Positions 13,635 through 26,322 of a DNA stretch of 64,000 bases are shown one piece after another (position 1 is the first letter of the stretch; each line of letters begins with the position of its first letter). Source of the stretch: Allium sativum (lineage: Eukaryota; Streptophyta; Magnoliopsida; Asparagales; Amaryllidaceae); the NCBI GenBank assembly GCA_030737875.1, contig CM060920.1:477430861-477494860 (forward strand), written 5' to 3'. A model generated the notes under the pieces. It did no database searches and was not told where the DNA came from. It was given only the letters and a program-made list of their open reading frames with translations. Made by a program: the position numbers and the translations under genes.

Positions 13635-15465
13635 TTCCTTCCCCCTTAAAATAATTTTGTCCTCGAAATTGCTAAGCAGTAAAATGCTATAACTCTAACT
13701 CCTCATAATCTGCTTAGTTGAAATCTTATATTCCATATCTTCATAACCCAGTTCTTACCCGACCTTCGAATTTTCATACCAACACTTGACAATTCATAAT
13801 TCTTTCCAAATGATCTGTCTACCATTTTTGGACAATCCACCATCACTTTCTTGTCTCCAATCCATATGCTCTTCTACATATCCACACCCATTCCAATTGA
13901 TTTTAACTCCATTTATCAATTTCATTATCCCATTTGAAATTTCATTAACCAATTCTGGTTTTCTTATTTTCAATTACAACTAACTCGATTTTAAATTATC
14001 AAAAAAAAATTTCTTGAAAATTTTCTAACTCTCTAAATTTTCGAAATTTTTTGCCAGCATCTCCTTTGCTCGGCTTAATCAGTATAATCACAACTCGCCT
14101 TTATAGGCCTTCTCCAATTCAAAAGAAAATCAAAAAGCCAAGCGGCTTGCCCCATGGGCTCATAAAACCATCAAACCCAAGTAATATTGTAAACATGTAC
14201 CTTTTTGTCGGGCATAATTCTATCTCTTGCATTTGCTTCCATTCAACATCTGCTCAGCATACATATACCCTTTTCCAGTTAGTTTTAAATCAATCCAACT
14301 TCCAATTTTTAATTCTCTAATCAACTTCTGATTAGTTCACTTCCATTCTACCATTTCAATTTGATTTTTATTTCTGGAATCCATCCCCTAACTCAGTTTG
14401 AGCTTCAATTTCCATTCCTAATTTAATTCCAAACAACAATATCCAATATATATTCAACTTGTATATTCATAAGTCGAATTTGCTTTAAAAATTCAAATTT
14501 CAACATTTCTCTATTTAATTTTATTCGGGGATATCTCTATCCAATGCAATTTCTATTTAACTTAAGTTAAATTTCAATTCCTTTGATAATTTTTTTTTTA
14601 CCATTTCAATCTATTCAACTTATATAAGTTAAATTTTAATTTCAGAATTCAAATTCCCAGAAATTGGTTTGAAATCATATATAGTTATACACATATATTT
14701 ATAATCAAATCAATTCAAAACATGTGAATTTATAAAACCTCTTTTCCTTTTCAAACAAATTTTTCATTCCCAAATTACTATGGTAGCAATCCGTCACTCA
14801 GAAACTTGAAAATGAATATTGATAATGTCGCGATCCATTATCATAATTATTTTCTCGCCACTGAAGTGATTTCAGTGCTTAATCCCTTTAAAAATCCATT
14901 TAAAAACCATTCTTGTTCAAAAATCCTTCAAAATAACGTTATATTACTATAAAAATACTTCAAAAAATATTTCTGAACATCTGGGATACAAATTCTCAAA
15001 TTCTGGTTTGAATTTAATTTCAGTTCATCTTATTTATGTATGTTTTCCATATACAGGTTATATTTGGTAATATATAACCATTTCAACATTTTATAATTCC
15101 ATTTGGTTGTAATAACAATCAACACATCTTTATACTATAATTTAGAAATTATTCCATTTATATTAAAATAATTTTTTTGGGCAAAATTATTTCATTTACC
15201 CATTTTTAAAACAATACTGTATCGAATTGCTTTGTTCGAGAGTTTAAAAACACCTATCGATACACTTGTACATTCCGTATCGACCGGAATTAATAAACCA
15301 CTCAACAAACCAGTCAACACAATATTAAACAATTTTACGTCAAATCTACAAATACGCGCTAATATATATACACTCAAACTCAATCTAGGGTATCACTAAC
15401 CCAATCTCTATTGAGTTGCGCCACAGAGCCAAGGTTACTACTCAACCTTCAGCTCTGATACCAAA
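13635..15465 (-). mobile_element. internal region of the LARD-like element, no gag-pol
   Basis: The 1831 bp lie between a purine tract on the minus strand (complement of 13635-13651) and a primer site at 15452-15463. No gag, protease, reverse transcriptase or integrase motif is visible in any frame; the sequence is AT-rich and simple. The combination of very long LTRs and a short non-coding interior matches large retrotransposon derivatives, which depend on enzymes from other elements. Small frames at 13786-13983, 14051-14320 and 15192-15383 have no recognisable content. Confidence 0.82.
15452..15463 (-). other. primer-binding site, initiator Met tRNA
   Basis: The minus strand reads TGGTATCAGAGC, complementary to the 3' end of plant initiator Met tRNA, two bases inside the LTR boundary at 15466. 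It fixes the element's orientation as minus and the right LTR as the 5' LTR. Confidence 0.9.
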
Positions 15466-18400
15466 TGTAACGGCCCAAATTTCCGTACACTTTGAGTAGA
15501 CTATAACACCACACGTCCAACCCAAATTGCACAGAAATACGAATCATTATTAGAAATAAGTTAGAGGATGAGAAATAGAAAGAAAGAAATATTAGAATAG
15601 GAGAAAACGAAGATCACAAACTCACAGCGAAACGAATAAAATATATTAAATAACATAACTTTTGAAATACAAATCAGTAATTGTATATACATACCATTAT
15701 CAAAGCACAAAAGTTATTCCTGGAACAGTTATAAACACCTGTTTCTAGATACAACATAGTACACAGCGAAAATATGATAGTCTATAGCTAACTGGTGAAG
15801 CCTCCTGCTTCAAACTCCTCCGAGTGAATCTGTAAAATCCCGACTACTTGACTGCCCGTACAAATTTGGGCACCCAAGAGTCAGGAAAAACAAACAAAAT
15901 AACTCTGGGTCAGTCATGGGACTGGTGTGAGTAAACTCCAACCATTTGTTTAACTTTCAAAATCCTTTCGAAAGAAATGATAATTGTAAGGCCGATCCAC
16001 ACATAAACACGGATGGCTTTTGCCTTACGATGACCAAAAATATTTTTGATATCAAATCCAGTGATATTATAATAATGTCTACATCAAATACATAGAATCT
16101 AGCGGAACGCTTGCATCTCACGCTCCATATATAATATAAAATCGAAAACCGTAGGGCGCTTATTGGAGATTGGATTTCCAACATGACAAAGTATGGAACC
16201 ACCTTCCGATCAGTGTACTCTAGAGAGGATACACTGGGGTTCAACAAGAATATCTTGCAACCCGGCCCACACATGACCGACCACTCATCTTGCTTGAGTG
16301 TATCGAATGTATATCACTAATGGTTGGGATCAGCAACCGTTTCCCGAAAGGGACAGCATCGATAGATTAAAGAAGCAAATTGAATTTCTCTAGATAGGTG
16401 ATTATACATCCTAAAGGGAGACCTACATAGCCATGCTGCCTGCCCGATTTTTGTCAATTCCCGGTTGTGAGGCTTGAGGTTTGAATTATCTTTCAGAACA
16501 ACTGGCCGCCATTCACTTTGAATGTCACACCGTTAGATCCATCGGAAATTAATAATTGATTCCCACAAAAATACTCTGATTGTTAGGCTAAAGAAGTTTC
16601 CCTTCTTGGCCACCAACTTTGTACGTTTGAAGGAATCAACGTACGTAATCTCCTTTGAAATACTCTGTTAGACACTCGTCCTTACAAGTTGTCCTGGGTC
16701 TGGACCAATTGAAGGCACTGTTCTATTAATCCATCTTAAGCAATTTCTACCTAGGGTTAACAGAACAACCCTTGTATTTTACTCCATCTTCAATTATCTT
16801 CAGCATAAGTTGATTCATAACGCTTATACCAATACGGAGTGGTTTTCAGATATTAAATCTGATCCCGGTCTCTCCATATTGATAACGGAGGTATAAAACA
16901 AATCAAAACTTTGATAGTCGTTGATTTAACTATCAAAGAAACATCCATACAATCAGCGGTCCTATTTCCAATTGGGAATTCTACCGATCAACCATCAAAT
17001 AACACTGGGCCCCTTTTTAATTAATTATTATTTCCAATTCTTAATTCCCATATTTCGTATCCTTTCAAAACTCTATTTTCTCTCTCAATTCTTGGAAAAA
17101 TAATTTCAATATCCTAATTCCTTTGTTTGAGAAAAATATCTCTTATCCCCGTTAGAAAACATTTCTATATATATCCACGAGTTCTTATTTTCTTTATTCA
17201 GAAAATTTACCTTATTAATATCGGAAAATATTTCCATATTCCATTCCTTCATTTCTCGTGGACCAATTCACTTCATTTTCTATGCATAGAAAATATCTCT
17301 CATTTTATTAGGGGTCAAATTCTTTTAAATTAACGCGATGTTATAAAACATCGTTATAATTACTCCAACCACTAATCATTTATTAACTAACCATACTAAC
17401 CAAGTTTCACAATCGAACCTTAACCATTCCTCCATCGATAATGAAGTCAATCAAGTTGGGGTATAATCACCTCTCAGACCTTAATTGAACAACATTTTCA
17501 AATTTGAAATAGTCAAAGCTCACAACTTCAAACAAAACATCGCTTACGCGACTTTCGGATTCAATCTAAGGACAAACTTCTTTTACAGAAAAATATTGAT
17601 TATAACGATAGCGTTATAATTGCTGTTTCCAAATATTTGATTTATATTACCTTTAATAGCAGCGTTACAATTGTTGTCTAGGATTATAGAACATTAATTA
17701 TAACCATAGCGTTAAGGTCGCTGTTTAGATTTACAAAACATTTATTATAATGGCAGCGTTAAAATCGCTGTTTATAATTTACAAAACATTTATCATAACG
17801 ACAACGTTAAAATCATTGTTTATAATTTACAAAACATTTGTCATAACGACAGCGTTAAAATTGCTATTTAGAATTTACAAAACATTTGTTATTATGACAG
17901 CGCTAAAATCGTTGTTTTGAATAAAGTACCGTATGCGACGCACACGCTTCCGTTGTTCATTTAAAAAAAATAGTCAAAATGTCTGGATTTAAACAATGCA
18001 GACATATACCATTCTATTTGTCGAAACCCATAAGATAAAGGTTATATAAGGATAAAAATCCGCTTTCCACCTTCTTTACAACAAGACCTCTTTCCTTGGA
18101 TTTGATTTCAAAAATCTATTTATCAATGTTTAACACAAAACTATCTTATGTGCTTTCCTTTGCATTTAAATTTTCTCTTTCAATTACCGTGCTTTGCTTA
18201 ACTCAATTAAAGTTATCACTTTGGTTTTAAAAATCAATTTAAACCTTGGATTACAAATCTCTTTATGAAACTCTTATCCCATCCTTGATCAAACTATAAT
18301 GCCATCAAATTATTTCTTAACTGAATCTCCAATTACAATCATTGTTTTAATTATTATTAATTAAATTAACAATTAACTTTATTATTAACTATATTAAAAA

Positions 18401-19714
18401 TAGTTAAATTTTCTATTAACTAAAAATAATACAATTATCACTTTAAAAGCTTATTAAATAATAATTAACTTTATTAACACTAACCAATTCGATAATTACT
18501 TTAATTTTAGTTAATCGAAGATTAACTAATATTTAACACCCTTCGTTAAATTCAAATTAATTTTAAATATTGGTTTCAAAACCATTTTCCATAAATTCAA
18601 ATTCGAATTTATATTTTCATTTTATCCAATGAGAAATAATTCACTTAATTTATACACTCGTTTATATACAACTTCTTGTTTTCTCCATTTACATGTTTTT
18701 AGTTTCAACCCTATTCGAAATTACATTTCTATTTTTGGAAATAAATTCCCTTTTTAAAACTCAAATTTCATTTTATATATTCGAAAATATTTTATGGTTT
18801 TTAAATACCAATTCTAGGGCCAGTGATATTTAAACACAACAAGATCAATCACAGTTAATATATCAAAGCATAGGTCACAACTAATGCAAATACAATAATA
18901 TAAATGTTGAGGAATCCAGTTGGATCCCACCAACCTGTTTCCCTATATCCACGGATGTTAATCAACATCAATAATATTATTTCACATCAATATGAAATAT
19001 CGGAACTAATAATCGATCACGATGTAATCATATCAACCATTTCAACCAATTTTATCAGCTATTCAACCAATCAACCATTGCATAGTATAAAATTACTATA
19101 AATTAATTTAAAACTCGTTTATATAAAAATATAAACGAGGTAGATTTAGTGAGTTTACTCACCTTATTTGCAGTTGACGATTCCTCTTTTGTTTCATTTC
19201 AAAATCAAACAAACATTTGATTTTTTTATGAAATTCCGGTAACTCTGGTCTCCGCCACATTAGGACCAATGTAGATCTCGTTGTTAGGATCCCAATGTGA
19301 CCAGCTTCGTCTGGTTCTGTTCATGAATGACATTGAAATCGACGTTATAAGTTTTCAATATTTTTATATTGGTTTAATTATAATTTTTTAAAATATTAAC
19401 TAATTGTACCTTAATTATTATTTAAGCCCAAACATATGTAATTAGGCCCATAACCGAATCGTAATTATATTTACGATTCCATCTCTTCTACTTCGGAACC
19501 GCAAAGATTGTCTTTCCCAAAATCTCCATGAAAGAAAATGTCCTTGAAGTTTCTTTGTACTTATCTGACTATGGTTCCTCCTACACCTTTTAGTTATCTC
19601 AACATGACTGGGGATGAAATAATTAACATCACGAAGAATGAGTCATTTCTACAGAAACAAGATATTAAGGACAATACCTTCTTCTTCACTGATGAGGTAA
19701 AATCCCCCTGTTCC
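15466..19714 (-). mobile_element. 5' LTR of the LARD-like element, truncated
   Basis: Aligns from its first base (TGTAACGGCCC) with 7600 onward, up to about 11863 of the left LTR. It then stops exactly where another LTR begins at 19715. The missing 1.77 kb (equivalent to 11864-13634) contain the U3 start and probable promoter. The lost part is not found after 30248. In about 200 hand-compared bases I count six differences between the two LTRs. Confidence 0.88.
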
Positions 19715-21506
19715 TGTAACACCCACCACCACAAGGGTCACTCACAAAGGGAATGCACTAGTTTTGGTGGAGTATTATCTAGGTAAACATGCACAGAGAT
19801 ATCACAAGGCCGAACATAAATAAAGCAATGGTAGAAATTAAAAACCAACATTTTATTATTTTCCAGAAAAGAGTCAAAAGCTCATATATCCAAGATACAA
19901 ATTATTCCATTACATCCAGTTCATAATAAAGAAGCATAAACTTAAAACAAAAGTAAATTATTCCCCATAAATAGCGGAAGCAGCCATAGCATAGCCCAAG
20001 ACCAAACCGTACATGAGCTGTCAGAAAGCAAGCTAAATCCAAGCTAAGAGCTAGTGTTTCCTCCCTGAGAACCTGGGGGGGACGAAAGAAAAAGGGTCAG
20101 TCATAAAGACTGGTTAGCCCTAGTGACTTTCAGTATGAAAACTAGTAAAGGTAACATGATATGTGAAAACTGGAATTAAACATAAGGATGATAAGAGAAC
20201 TAGTAGGACAATTAAGATAACAAGATAAGTCAAGTCTGGCATCACATGTTCAAGTTTCGCTGCACCAACTGTACTAGTATTCTAACCCATGTCAAGTATT
20301 AATCATGAAATGACCCCTTGGCCCAGTATCATGAAGTGATCCATTACGGGGTCCTACGGTACGTTCTACTAATCGATCGGCTCCCTACAAGTCCTAGCTC
20401 GTCATGTGTCTGTGTCATATGGCCCTATCCTGAAATGTAGTTACCTGTGCTAGGTCCACCATAGGGTGTATCAAGTCCTATGGTGCCAACCACCGACACG
20501 AATCAAGAATGCACAGTGTAAATCTACGGGTGTCCAATGCCTGCTTTTTCAACTCCGGGCTACGTGCACGACCATAGCCCGCCTGAACCTACAATGGCGC
20601 ACCTACTCAGCCGTCGTTCTGATCGCTTACAATCAGCCCAGTAATCGTGCCCCACCCTGCCTAGTCCCAGGGTATCGTGATACATCTAAGTGGGTTACTG
20701 CTGAAAAGGACCGCGTAACTAGGGTTTCTAATGGGTTAAGTGTTGTCATTCAAATTCGCAACTTAACCCTATCCAAATCATGTATCAACTTGGTTAAGTG
20801 TGTCCAGACTTAACCCTATCAATTCATCGTGTCAAGATGGTTAAGTATATTCAACTGGTTCATGACTTAACCCTATTATGTGGCATTAATTCATTAGTGC
20901 ACGCCAACCTCTCACAATAGACTGACTGTTGTGGTTACTGGATTTGTCGGGCGGTTCCGGGCAGATTTACACCGCAACATAGTCTAACCTCGGGTTTTTT
21001 TCGTGCGATATGACCAACTAGCCACATTGGATCCTATTTTTTGCAGCCACTGGATTTGCCGGGTGGTTCCGGGCAGATTTACACTACAAACTCAACCCAA
21101 CCTCGAGTTGGCCATTTTCAAGTTATCTAATTGTCATGCCCACGTTCAAGTTTTCATGTCTAGATTCATGTCCAGTTTTCAGGTCATGTTTCATGTCAAA
21201 TCGTGTCAAGTTCATGTCCATATTCAGGTTCAAGTCATAACAACGTTCATGTTCAAGTTTAAAGCTAATTTATGTTTTACCTAGTCTACCCAAATCGTAT
21301 TCCCATCGCACGCAAGTTCGAATCGATACAAATAAATCTAATAGGGAATAACATAAAAAGGAACGGGTATAAGGTGGCAAAAGTGATTACTAGCATAGCA
21401 TAGTATGACTTGAAACAAAAGATTAAAACATTATTGGCATATGGAATATTGGCCTCAAACATAAAGATTCCAATTCTAGCAAAATAAGATACTAGTCAAA
21501 ATAACA

Positions 21507-21610
21507 TTTGTCATAAGGTGATAGTATAATCATGGTAACGACTGTCATAAGGTGATAGTATAGTCATGGTAACGACTGTCATAAGTTGATAGTATAGTCA
21601 TAAACATGTG
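21507..21610. repeat. 33-bp minisatellite in LTR, three units
   Basis: Units of the form 'tgtcataaggtgatagtat' plus 'agtcatggtaacgac' repeat about three times. The other LTR has four units at 29255-29375, which accounts for much of the length difference between the LTRs. Confidence 0.85.
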
Positions 21611-22130
21611 ACTAATAACAGATTAAACATGATAATTAGAGGGGTTTCTATTTTTGGTTTACAACATGAATAGGCCCCAAATGTCATAGTAATATCCAAG
21701 GGTCAAGATCCAAGATGAACAAGAATGAGTGTAAACAGTCATCATACATAGGTCCAATTTCAATTTACATCATATTCATATTACATTTACAGTATAAATT
21801 TGAAAATAACTGGGGATTACAGATCGTGGTTCGAGAATTAGAAAAAGAGAGTCGATTGTTGAATCTTTATATGCTTAGTCAAGTCCTAATGGAAGTCCCC
21901 AAATCAGCAATTTCCTTAACACAGTCTCAACATAGAAGAAGCAGTCCTTCTCTCAAACTTTTCAATCAGAATCGGAGCAGCATAAGGTCAGAAAGAATTT
22001 TGTGTAGAGAGACTGGTGCTAGGGGCTATATATATAGGGTGAGGTCAACGAATGTGGACAGAAACGAGGCCAAATACATCAAAGTGAATCCAGCTTCAAA
22101 AATGGGCTCGAGCACTAGGTCAAACCCCAG

Positions 22131-22192
22131 GTCGACACTATGGTCGACCTGGCCCTGGGTAGGTCGACTACATAGTCGACCCCCAGGTCGAC
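22131..22192. repeat. cluster of GTCGAC palindromes
   Basis: Five GTCGAC hexamers occur in 62 bp (starting 22131, 22143, 22163, 22175, 22187) within 'caggtcgacctgg'-type inverted blocks. The other LTR has six at 29894-29967. The cluster lies in U3, roughly 100-170 bp upstream of the TATA box in the element's own orientation. Confidence 0.85.
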
Positions 22193-22459
22193 CTGGTCCT
22201 GGGCGGGAAATTTCCCGCCCATTCCATTTGGAGGTTTGAAATTCGAATTGAGTCTGTTTTGAACTTGAAAATTTCTGAAAACTTCGAAAGGTCATAACTT
22301 GGTCATACGGACTCCGATTTTCGAAAACTCGGACTCGTTTCCAAGCAGAATTTCGAGACGAATGCAATGGCACAACCCGTTTCCCTTGATTCTTATTTTA
22401 AAAATTAATTCTGCCGTGATTTATGGTTATTACACGTTTTAAAAACACGGGTTGTTACA

Positions 22460-22476
22460 TTCCCCCCCCCCTTAAA
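22460..22476 (-). other. polypurine tract
   Basis: On the minus strand an AAGGGGG...GGAA purine run lies immediately before the 3' LTR, the expected primer for plus-strand cDNA synthesis. Confidence 0.85.
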
Positions 22477-23073
22477 GGATTTCGTCCCCGAAATCTCTAA
22501 GTTAGGGAGGATGTGTCCTACCATCCAATCATCCATCTACTCAAAGCATCATCCACAGGCAACCATTGTCCTTAAAAGATTTCTAGTGATGTATGAACAT
22601 ATGCAGAAAGTGTGTGTATATGTACTTATCTAATGCAAAAGATCAGGCGGTTACTGATTTAGTAAACCTCCTTAATGCAAAATATGTTAGTTTCATGAAT
22701 CCAACATGTATGCAAATTCCTAACATAGTTTATAATCTCTACATGAGTGCTCAAACATTCATCCATATGCAACATCCAAGTGATAGCTTACAAGTTTCAA
22801 CCATGTACAAGTATTAGCACTCATGCATATGCAACAAGAAAATATGACTGAGCCGATCTAGTGCCTAATGTGTGTCATGCATCCACTAGAAACCTCTTGC
22901 AACCACTTGCAAACATCAACCATAACATGTTTCAATCACATGTTTACATCCATACGGTTCTACCTAAGGTTCTCAAGTTAAGATCGAGAAGATAACAAGA
23001 CAAACGTAGATATTAGAAGCATGATACGAAAAGGTTTTCAAGTATATAGGAAAAAGAGATCGAGAATGTACCC

Positions 23074-23373
23074 TCAAAAAAATGGGTAAAGCGCGCGTAT
23101 CTTCTCTTCGGTTTCCCAAGTTGCGTCATCTTGGGTTTCACTCCACTGCACTTTCACTAGCTTGACTTCTCGATTCCTTAGCTTTTTAATCTCCGTTCCT
23201 AAGATACGACTCGGAACTCGCCTCAATGTTGCTTCTTTTTCCACTTCTACGTTTTCAAGGATGCTTGGCTCAACCACTTCGGCTGACTCATGCAAACATT
23301 TCCGGAGATGCGAGACGTGAAAGACATTGTGCACCCCAGCCAGCTTCTCGGGTAAGTCTACCTTATAAGCCAT
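23074..23373 (-). pseudogene. chromodomain-like C-terminus of gypsy polyprotein
   Basis: About 100 residues that would end the pol polyprotein. It contains the pre-chromodomain motif VFHVSHLRKCL and the chromodomain-type end LVKVQWSETQDDATWETEE, typical of Tekay/Del chromoviral integrases, where this tail is thought to bias insertion toward marked chromatin. A frameshift near 23375-23390 separates it from the upstream integrase frame. It ends with a stop about 600 bp before the 3' LTR. Confidence 0.88.
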
Positions 23374-24485
23374 CCGCCCAACCTCTCAGTGATGGGGAAT
23401 GGTCCTACAAACCTTGGTGCTACCTTTCCAACGGCTCCAAAACGAACTACATTGCATAATGGAGAAACTTTTATAAAGACCATATCTCCGACTTCGAACT
23501 CTACGTCTATCCTCCTCTGGTTCGCATAAGATTTCTGTCTATCTTGGGCCGTTTTCATCCGTCTCCGTATCAGCTCAATCTTCTCAGACGTGTCCCTTAT
23601 CATGTCGGGCCCAAGTATAAGTCTGTCTGTCGTCTCCCACCAACAGGTTGGTGACTTGCACGGTCTTCCATACAAGGCTTCGATCGGTGCCATTCCGATG
23701 CTAGCTTGGTAACTATTGTTATATGCAAACTCCACGAGAGGAAGATGGTCTTCCCAAGTACCACCAAAGTCAAGAATGCATAGCCTCAGGAGATCTTCTA
23801 GTACCCTATTTACCCTTTCGGTTTGTCCATCCGTCCGTGGGTGATAGGCCGTGCTCAAGTTCAGTCGTGTTCCCATTGCTTCTTGCAGACTATTCCAGAA
23901 CTGGCTAGTGAAAATCGGGTCACGATCACTAACTATACTAGAAGGAACTCCATGCAATCGTACTATCTCTCGAAGATAAATAGACGCTAGCCCTGATGCG
24001 GTCCTCTTGCTTTTCACTGGAATGAAGTAAGCACTTTTCATGAGTCTATCAACTATGACCCATATGCTAGTATTTCCCTTCCTTGACCTAGGCAGTCCGT
24101 CCACGAAATCCATCGAGATACTCTCCCATTTCCATTGCGGAACCTCCAAAGGATGTAATAGTCCACCGGGCTTCTTCGACTCGGCCTTTACTTGTTGGCA
24201 CGCCATGCACTTCGAAACGAACTTTGCCACGTCCTTTTTCATTCCAGCCCAAAACAAAATGCGTCTCATATCCCTGTACATCTTATCCCCTCCGGGATGT
24301 ATAGTCATCTTCGAGTGGTGCGCTTCTTCGAGAACTTTCCTTACTAGGTCTCCCACTTGTGGGACACATAGCCTTCCATCGCGCCTTAGCCAACGCTTGT
24401 CATCTATGGCATACCTACTGAGGTGACTCGACGTCTCACCCCTAATCAGCTTGTCCATGATTTCGACTATCTGCGGGTCTTCCTT
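23358..24485 (-). pseudogene. integrase domain, Tekay-like gypsy element
   Basis: The longest surviving frame of this element (366 residues). It has the zinc-binding HHCC region (His 47/48 and 54, Cys 84 and 87) and the catalytic triad D117, D178 and E214, with the canonical 35-residue D-E spacing (VSDRDPIF; TDGQTERVNR). A GPF-type motif follows (FVGPFPITERLG). The catalytic set looks complete, but a stop at the upstream junction (about 24486) and a frameshift at the downstream end disconnect it from the rest of pol. The family reaction is insertion of LTR cDNA into host DNA. Confidence 0.9.
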
Positions 24486-25221
24486 CTATGAAGTCCCTAC
24501 TTGATCTAGAAGTGTAGGTCTTAACTCAAGAGATGCAAACGTAGCAGTCAATGACTGAACAGCAGGTGTAAAATCAAAGGTTGATATAAACTCAAGGCTT
24601 TTCATTTCAACAAACAAGGGGCTCAAAGTCAGCCTTTTTCTACTTAGCGTGTCTGCCACCACATTACCCTTGCCAGGGGTATAAGCTATATCGAAGTCAT
24701 ATGATGTAAGAACTCCATCCACCATTGTTGTCTCAGATTTAAATCTTTCTGTGAGAAGAGGTACTTGAGCGATTTGTGGTCGGTGTATAGCTCGAACCTC
24801 TCCCCTAGAAGATAATGACGCCAAGTTTTAAGTGCAAAAACAATCGCGGCCAACTCCAAGTCATGCGTGGGATAGATTTTCTCATGAACTTTAGGTTGTC
24901 TGCCCCCGTAGCATATTACTCTTCCTTCTTGCATTAGGACGGCACCTAATCACGTGCCGCACGCATCTGTGTACACGGTAAACATCTTACCTCCATCGGG
25001 TAATGCCAAAACTGGAGCTGTGGTGAGGGTTCTCTTAAGTCTCTAAAAAGCAGCGTCACATTCTATGTCCCATGCAAAAGGTAGGTTCTTCTTTGTTAAC
25101 TTGGTAAGAGGGGATGAAATCTTAGCGAAGTCCTTAATGAACTTCCTGTAGTAGCCCTCCAAACCGAGAAAGCTCCTCACCTCTGTTGCATTCTTAGGAA
25201 TTTCCCATTCCTGTACCGCAA
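24486..25221 (-). pseudogene. RT connection and RNase H region, broken
   Basis: Reading minus, the segment begins with the RT thumb/connection ([18 protein letters not shown], around 25185-25140), then TAPVLALPDGGKMF and an RNase H part with [33 protein letters not shown] and KGNVVADTLSRK. A one-base shift near 24715 separates 24686-24934 from 24486-24824, and further stops occur at about 24950 and 25045. The enzyme would remove RNA from the RNA-DNA hybrid during reverse transcription. It cannot be made from this copy. Confidence 0.85.
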
Positions 25222-26292
25222 CTACCTTAGGATCAAAATATCATCCACGAAAACTACCACAAACTTGTTAAGGAACTCCCGAAACACCCTGCTCATCAAA
25301 TCTACAAAGTACGCGGGTGCATTCGTTAACCCAAACGGCATGACGAGCCATTCGAAGAAACCGTCTGGAGTCCTAAACGCAGTTTTGTCAATGCTATCCT
25401 TAGCCACTCTGAGCTGATGGAATCCTATGGCTAGATCGAGTTGAGAGAAAACAGATGCTCCCACAAGCTGGTCAAACAAATCGTCGATTCTTGGTAGTGG
25501 GTGCCTATTCTTCTTTGTCAGCTTTTTTAACTCACGATAATCTACGCACAGATGAAGCGATCCATCCGCCTTAGTAGCGAATACCACCGGAGCACCCCAT
25601 TCAGAAATGCTTCGTCTTATAAAAATTTTCTCAAGCAACTCGTTAATTTGTTTACTGAGCTCTCTTTTTTCTCGCGGGGCCATGTGCCTAACGGGCAATG
25701 AAACTGGCTTGGCATTATCAACAAGATAAATTCAGAACTCTATCTCGCGTTTAGGAGGTAATCCCCTCACTTCATCAAAGACATATGGATATTCTCGGAC
25801 CACTCTTACAGATTGCAAATTATCATCGGACGAGTCAAAGGATTCAAGATAACATAACATGACCGGACCCTTAGGGTTACAAGAAATTTCAAGGGTATTA
25901 CCAAGGCGAGTCATGAGCCTCACTACCCTTCGTTCACAATCAAGAATGGCTCCATAATCGGACAGCCAATCCATACCTAGGATCAAACTGTATCCCATGA
26001 ATCCGATAACATAAGCATTACACATGAATTCTACGCTTAAGATAGAGATCCTCAAATCCACACACATCATAGATAAATGGGCGGAGCCCCCAATTGGATT
26101 TGAAACTATAACGGGATCCTCAACCAGACTAGTACTTAGGTGCAGATTTTCAACAATATCAGAAGAAATAAAAGTATGCGATGCGCCAGAGTCAAATAAG
26201 GTTCGAACAGGAAAGTCAGAAATGTAAATAAGGCTTTCTACGGAAATATTACTACCTCCGTCAAGAGCTGGAGTGGTGTTGAGAGCATGCAA
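25222..26292 (-). pseudogene. protease and reverse transcriptase, broken
   Basis: The aspartic protease motif LFDSGASHTFIS is at about 26193, and the RT begins after a stop near 25732. RT hallmarks include [54 protein letters not shown] and the catalytic FVDD at 25240-25251. Directly after FVDDILI the sequence jumps to the later QEWEIP region, so the usual stretch between them (about 60 residues in relatives) is missing: an internal deletion. The copy is non-functional. Confidence 0.9.
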
Positions 26293-26322
26293 CTGCCCTC
26301 CAGAAGGTCCTGCTCGCTGGGT

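Larger units (their letters stand above)
19715..22459 (-). mobile_element. 3' LTR of the minus-strand Tekay-like element
   Basis: The 2745-bp LTR starts TGTAACACCC and ends GGGTTGTTACA, and is about 97 % like 27441-30248. A G-rich polypurine tract (minus strand) abuts it at 22460. It begins inside the LARD-like LTR; its outer flank is 'gttcc' (19710-19714), which does not match the other flank 'tttac' (30249-30253). The R-like boundary is marked by a TATA-like TATATATA at 22027-22036 on the minus strand. Confidence 0.92.

Noticed and set aside
19538..19786. Plus-strand frame crossing from one LTR into the next as a gene
   Set aside because: It spans the junction at 19714/19715 between two unrelated elements, so it is an accident of insertion.
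21507..21610. CRISPR-like look of regularly spaced 33-bp repeats
   Set aside because: Units are contiguous with no unique spacers, they lie in an LTR, and the context is a plant genome. It is a minisatellite.
22026..22373. Open frames on both strands in the Tekay-like LTRs (also 21715-22239, 29775-30084)
   Set aside because: They are produced by the CG-rich palindromic repeats; both strands are open over the same bases and neither has recognisable protein content.
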